Shown one piece after another: positions 12,890-13,281 of a stretch of 13,281 bases of DNA. Position 1 is the stretch's first letter; every line of letters starts with the position of its first letter. The stretch lies in assembly GCA_016873575.1 (NCBI GenBank), contig VGWY01000053.1:1-13281 (forward strand), written 5' to 3'. Origin of the DNA: Nitrospira sp. (GTDB lineage Bacteria > Nitrospirota > Thermodesulfovibrionia > Thermodesulfovibrionales > SM23-35). Below the pieces are notes generated by a model. The model was not told the origin of the DNA, ran no database searches, and worked only from the letters and a program-made list of their open reading frames with translations. The position numbers and the translations under genes are program-made.

Positions 12890-12901
12890 GCCTCTTGCCT
12901 T

Positions 12902-13063
12902 TCAATACAAGCATACAACACTTATCTGCAACTTTTGTGCTCTATTGATTATTTTGTTTACAAACCATATTGCTTCTTTACTGCTCTCAATAAAGCCATC
13001 TCCTGGCAATAGTTTTATATACTTCTTTTCATACTCACCCCAATAATTCTGATATTTTACCAA
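12902..13063 (-). CDS. Short ORF upstream of Fic, possibly a gene remnant
   Basis: A 53-codon frame from TTG 13063, containing YQNYWGEYEKKYIKLLPGDG and IWFVNKIINRAQKLQISVV. It ends 12 bases before the Fic ATG. Amino-acid composition is protein-like, but there is no ATG, the frame closes just upstream at a TAA, and no family is recognised. It could be a decayed antitoxin or an unrelated remnant. Confidence 0.25.
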   Translation of the reverse strand: MVKYQNYWGEYEKKYIKLLPGDGFIESSKEAIWFVNKIINRAQKLQISVVCLY

Positions 13064-13118
13064 TTTTATGCTGTTTACAACTCCCCTTTAAATGTCTTAT
13101 CAAGAAAGCCCGGCATGA

Positions 13119-13222
13119 GGGCAATAAGCTCTAAAACATTATGAAAACAACTCCCCCTGCAGCTTCTGCAAAATTTTCTTCTGTAATTTCTGGCTTGTGA
13201 TGGAGTAGATGTGGTTATGATA
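13119..13222 (-). repeat. Fic-flanking direct repeat, right copy
   Basis: Homologous to 12018-12137. On the minus strand it encodes YHNHIYSITSQKLQKKILQK followed by a GELFS end (stop TAA 13139-13141), but without a start codon: an in-frame TAA stands two codons upstream. It overlaps the end of the PIN-like reading frame in another frame. It belongs to the 392-base stretch 12890-13281, which otherwise holds only the short ORF at 12902-13063. Confidence 0.75.
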
Positions 13223-13280
13223 TGGTTTTTAAAGAGTCTATTTTTTCAAAATGTTTTTTATTGTTCGTCAGGAGGATAAG
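13215..13280 (-). CDS. C-terminal end of a PIN-domain (VapC-like) toxin, cut by the window edge
   Basis: An open frame entering from the right edge reads LILLTNNKKHFEKIDSLKTIS and stops at TAA 13215-13217. The pattern I-L-L-T-N-N-x-x-H-F-x-x-I is typical of the last strand and helix of VapC-type PIN ribonucleases, which cleave RNA and are held by a VapB antitoxin encoded just upstream. Only 21 residues are visible, so the call depends on what lies outside. It directly precedes the right tail repeat, as Fic precedes the left one. Confidence 0.5.
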   Translation of the reverse strand, partial: LILLTNNKKHFEKIDSLKTIS

Positions 13281-13281
13281 A

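Noticed and set aside
13075..13137. Frame ending LIALMPGFLDKTFKGEL upstream of the Fic region
   Set aside because: The KGEL end recalls restriction S-subunit C-termini, but the frame is short, its only in-frame ATG leaves a 13-codon end, and it overlaps the tail repeat in another frame; too weak to call.

Overview
The window looks like chromosomal DNA of a Gram-negative, moderately AT-rich bacterium. It carries a PilZ protein, an exported PAP2 phosphatase with an outer-membrane-like C-terminus, a cysteine-ligand (zinc-type) HemB and a SlyD-type FKBP. Housekeeping genes alternate with small accessory modules (toxin-antitoxin-like pair, helicase-nuclease, Fic) and with several short palindromic repeat families. 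A Nitrospirota- or Desulfobacterota-like origin is my inference from overall gene style; nothing in the window proves it.

Layout, left to right. (1) 1-3946, minus strand: a PLD-nuclease/SNF2-helicase gene is followed by a two-gene toxin-antitoxin-like pair whose second gene runs into a 43-bp-period duplication at the window edge. The helicase gene has absorbed two in-frame copies of a GC-rich palindromic repeat. (2) About 3951-4500, plus strand: a probable scar of an IS200/IS605-type right end, then a PilZ gene that probably starts at a near-leaderless GTG. (3) 4609-5234, minus: an operon of an RRM RNA-binding protein and ribosomal protein bS21. bS21 uses a TTG start and is easily missed because its frame overlaps the RRM gene. 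A leader that looks like a transcription attenuator precedes the pair. (4) 5334-9088, minus: polA, then a lysine-rich DUF4912 protein. PolA has lost its proofreading carboxylates. (5) 9240-10568, plus: an IscA/HesB-like protein with a cysteine-rich tail, then hemB (heme synthesis). (6) 10652-11995, minus: a PAP2 phosphatase, then a SlyD-like prolyl isomerase, converging on hemB across an intergenic palindrome. (7) 12018-13281, minus: a Fic AMP-transferase gene flanked by two diverged direct repeats. Both repeats can encode a QKLQ-rich C-terminal peptide; the right-hand one directly follows what looks like the end of a PIN-domain (VapC-like) toxin gene cut by the window edge.

The points most worth following are the in-frame palindromic insertions in the helicase, the attenuator-like leader of the RRM-bS21 operon, the repeated peptide-coding tails behind two toxin-type genes, the possible TnpB/omega-RNA scar upstream of PilZ, and a recurring pattern of sigma70-like promoters lying so close to start codons that mRNAs would be leaderless or nearly so.
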